NCBI GenBank assembly: GCA_022845895.1
Contig: AP025573.1
Span: forward strand, 1,026,501-1,090,500
Length of the DNA stretch: 64,000 bases
From: Lachnospiraceae bacterium
GTDB taxonomy: Bacteria > Bacillota > Clostridia > Lachnospirales > Lachnospiraceae
Reading direction: 5' to 3'
A model generated the notes under the pieces. It had not been told where the DNA came from, searched no databases, and saw only the letters and a program-made list of their open reading frames with translations. Position 1 is the first letter of the stretch; each line of letters starts with the position of its first letter. The translations under genes were made by a program, and so were the position numbers. Positions 62,336 to 64,000 of this stretch are shown here, piece after piece.

Positions 62336-63403
62336 ATGGAATATTTACATGGCGGTGATATCTATACATATGAGGGCATGATTGACTTTTCCGTCAATAT
62401 CAACCCTTTCGGCCCGGATGATAAGGTGCTGGAAGCAGTGCAGAGGGCCTCTGCACATATCGGGGAATATCCGGACAGCAGATGCAGGAAACTCAGGAGC
62501 GCTCTGACCGGAATACATGGCATTCCCGAAGATATGCTCATATTCGGGAACGGTGCGGCAGAACTTATATTTTCCGTCGCCTTTGCCGAGCGGCCGCACA
62601 AGGCGCTTCTTACTGCGCCGTCCTTCGCGGAGTATGCCCAGGCGCTGAAAGCAGCCGGCTGCGAAATCGTATACCATTATCTGAAAGAGGAAGACCGCTT
62701 TCAGCTGACAGAGGGATATTTGGAAGAATTGACCGACGACATAGATATGATCTTCCTCTGCACACCGGACAACCCTTCCGGACAGGTAATCGACATGCCG
62801 CTGCTTCGCCGCATCGTGGACAGATGTGGCGAACGCGGCATACGGGTCGTGATAGATGAATGCTTTTATGAATTTCTGGAACATCCGGAAGATATATTGT
62901 CAGTAGAGGCCATACTCGATAAGCCGTGGGTCCTGCTGCTCCGGGCGTTTACGAAGATGCATGCGTTACCCGGCCTGCGGCTCGGGTACGGCATCAGTTC
63001 CGACAGAGCCCTTCTTGAAAGGATGGAAGGTGTCACGCAGCCGTGGAACGTGTCCGTGGCGGCGCAGGCCGCGGGGCTTGCCGCCCTCTCGACCACCGGG
63101 AGAGCCGGAATGACGAGAGATTATGTGGCACGGGAGCGCAGACGCATGGAGCTTGAGCTGGATCGTATCGAGATCACGTATTACCCGTCTGCCGTGAACT
63201 ATATACTGATGTACAGCGATTACGATCTGTCCTCGCTTCTGAAGGAGAGGGGCATATTGATCCGGGACTGTTCCAATTATGAGGGACTGAAGAAAGGATA
63301 TTACCGAACTGCGGTAAAGACCCATGATGAAAATAATCTACTGCTTCAGGCGCTGCAGGAAATCTGCGGGCAGGCATCACGATGCCGGACAGGGAGGAGA
63401 TAA
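62336..63403 (+). CDS. cobD: L-threonine-O-3-phosphate decarboxylase / histidinol-phosphate aminotransferase family
   Basis: 355 residues. FSVNINPFGPDDKVLEAV and the PLP lysine Lys207 in LRAFTKMHALPGLRLGYG match CobD. It yields aminopropanol phosphate for the linker. Family members overlap with HisC, but the position between cbiB and cbiP supports CobD. GGAGGAGGAC precedes the start. Confidence 0.92.
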   Translation: MEYLHGGDIYTYEGMIDFSVNINPFGPDDKVLEAVQRASAHIGEYPDSRCRKLRSALTGIHGIPEDMLIFGNGAAELIFSVAFAERPHKALLTAPSFAEYAQALKAAGCEIVYHYLKEEDRFQLTEGYLEELTDDIDMIFLCTPDNPSGQVIDMPLLRRIVDRCGERGIRVVIDECFYEFLEHPEDILSVEAILDKPWVLLLRAFTKMHALPGLRLGYGISSDRALLERMEGVTQPWNVSVAAQAAGLAALSTTGRAGMTRDYVARERRRMELELDRIEITYYPSAVNYILMYSDYDLSSLLKERGILIRDCSNYEGLKKGYYRTAVKTHDENNLLLQALQEICGQASRCRTGRR

Positions 63404-63406
63404 AGC

Positions 63407-64000
63407 ATGGCGAGATGCATTATGATACAAGGCACGATGTCCAATGCGGGGAAGAGCATACTGACAGGAGGCCTGTGCCGGATATTCGCCCAGGACGGGC
63501 TGAAGACGGCGCCATTTAAATCGCAGAACATGGCACTCAATTCCTATATCACAAGAGACGGGCTTGAGATGGGCAGGGCGCAGGTGATGCAGGCGGAGGC
63601 CGCCGGCGTGGAACCGTCTGTCCTTATGAATCCCGTCCTGCTGAAGCCGACCAGCGATAGGGGCTCTCAGGTTATCGTTAACGGGGAGGTGGCAGGGGTG
63701 ATGTCGGCGGCAGAATATTACCGCCGGAAGAAGGAGCTCATACCACATATATTAGATGCATATAACCGGCTGGCAGACGCATATGATGTCATCGTCATAG
63801 AGGGCGCCGGGAGTCCTGCGGAGATCAACCTGAGAAGCGGTGATATCGTGAACATGGGGCTGGCCAAGCTTGTGGACGCACCTGTGCTTCTCGTGGGAGA
63901 TATCGACAGGGGAGGCGTGTTCGCACAGCTTGTCGGTACGATGGAGCTTCTGGAAGCAAAGGAAAAGCAGAGGATAAAAGGGATGATTATCAATAAGTTC
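63407..64000 (+). CDS. cbiP: Cobyric acid synthase, N-terminal part
   Basis: 198 codons before the window ends. P-loop [40 protein letters not shown] and [13 protein letters not shown] are typical of CobQ/CbiP. It amidates four side chains of adenosylcobyrinic acid diamide. It starts four bases after the cobD stop. The glutaminase domain lies outside the window. Confidence 0.96.
   Translation, partial: MARCIMIQGTMSNAGKSILTGGLCRIFAQDGLKTAPFKSQNMALNSYITRDGLEMGRAQVMQAEAAGVEPSVLMNPVLLKPTSDRGSQVIVNGEVAGVMSAAEYYRRKKELIPHILDAYNRLADAYDVIVIEGAGSPAEINLRSGDIVNMGLAKLVDAPVLLVGDIDRGGVFAQLVGTMELLEAKEKQRIKGMIINKF

Overview
The window reads as a chromosomal segment of an anaerobic, spore-forming gut Firmicute, most likely Lachnospiraceae. 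The signs are SpoIID and PdaA-type sporulation genes, a BclA-like collagen protein, a T-box before pheST, a clostridial-style 6S RNA, ATP-dependent PEP carboxykinase and a complete-looking anaerobic (cbi) cobalamin cluster with its riboswitch. No species can be named from sequence alone.

Layout: 1-0.8 kb is the 5' end of an IS256-family element. 0.8-1.6 kb holds two inverted, diverged copies of a strongly structured repeat whose stems co-vary. 1.6-21.5 kb is mostly housekeeping: an SNF transporter, a thioester-domain surface protein running directly into leuCD-nhaC-thrC, pckA, 6S RNA, a SpoIID-like protein, xpt, a YihY/BrkB protein, T-box-pheST, sppA, an RDD protein and queA. 21.6-40.3 kb is accessory: a Fic protein with a probable partner and YwbE; a roughly 7 kb AT-rich integrative mobilizable element (int, xis, Rep_trans-type initiator/relaxase with an apparent frameshift, XRE regulator, four cargo genes); gene remnants; the collagen-like protein; two GNAT acetyltransferases; and a tyrosine recombinase beside a 2 kb segment with perfect 29-bp inverted repeats that holds convergent P-loop kinase and TIR-domain genes.

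From 40.4 kb the sequence becomes core-like again: tRNA-Trp, a LysR regulator divergent from aconitase X (both subunits), a C_GCAxxG_C_C protein, a TDT-type transporter, PdaA and a Cu/Zn SOD-family protein.

47-64 kb is the cobalamin block. cbiG-cbiJ come first from what looks like a leaderless promoter. A promoter at the end of cbiJ then reads through a cobalamin riboswitch into cbiMNQO (cobalt uptake), cbiK, cbiD, cbiL, cbiF, cbiH, cbiET, cbiA, cobT, cobS, cobC, cbiB, cobD and cbiP (cut by the window end). cbiC and cobU are not present in the window. Most genes overlap or nearly touch, so one long transcript is likely.

The most noteworthy items are the recombinase-adjacent TIR/kinase segment, which could be an invertible defence switch, and the covarying structured repeat pair at 0.8-1.6 kb.
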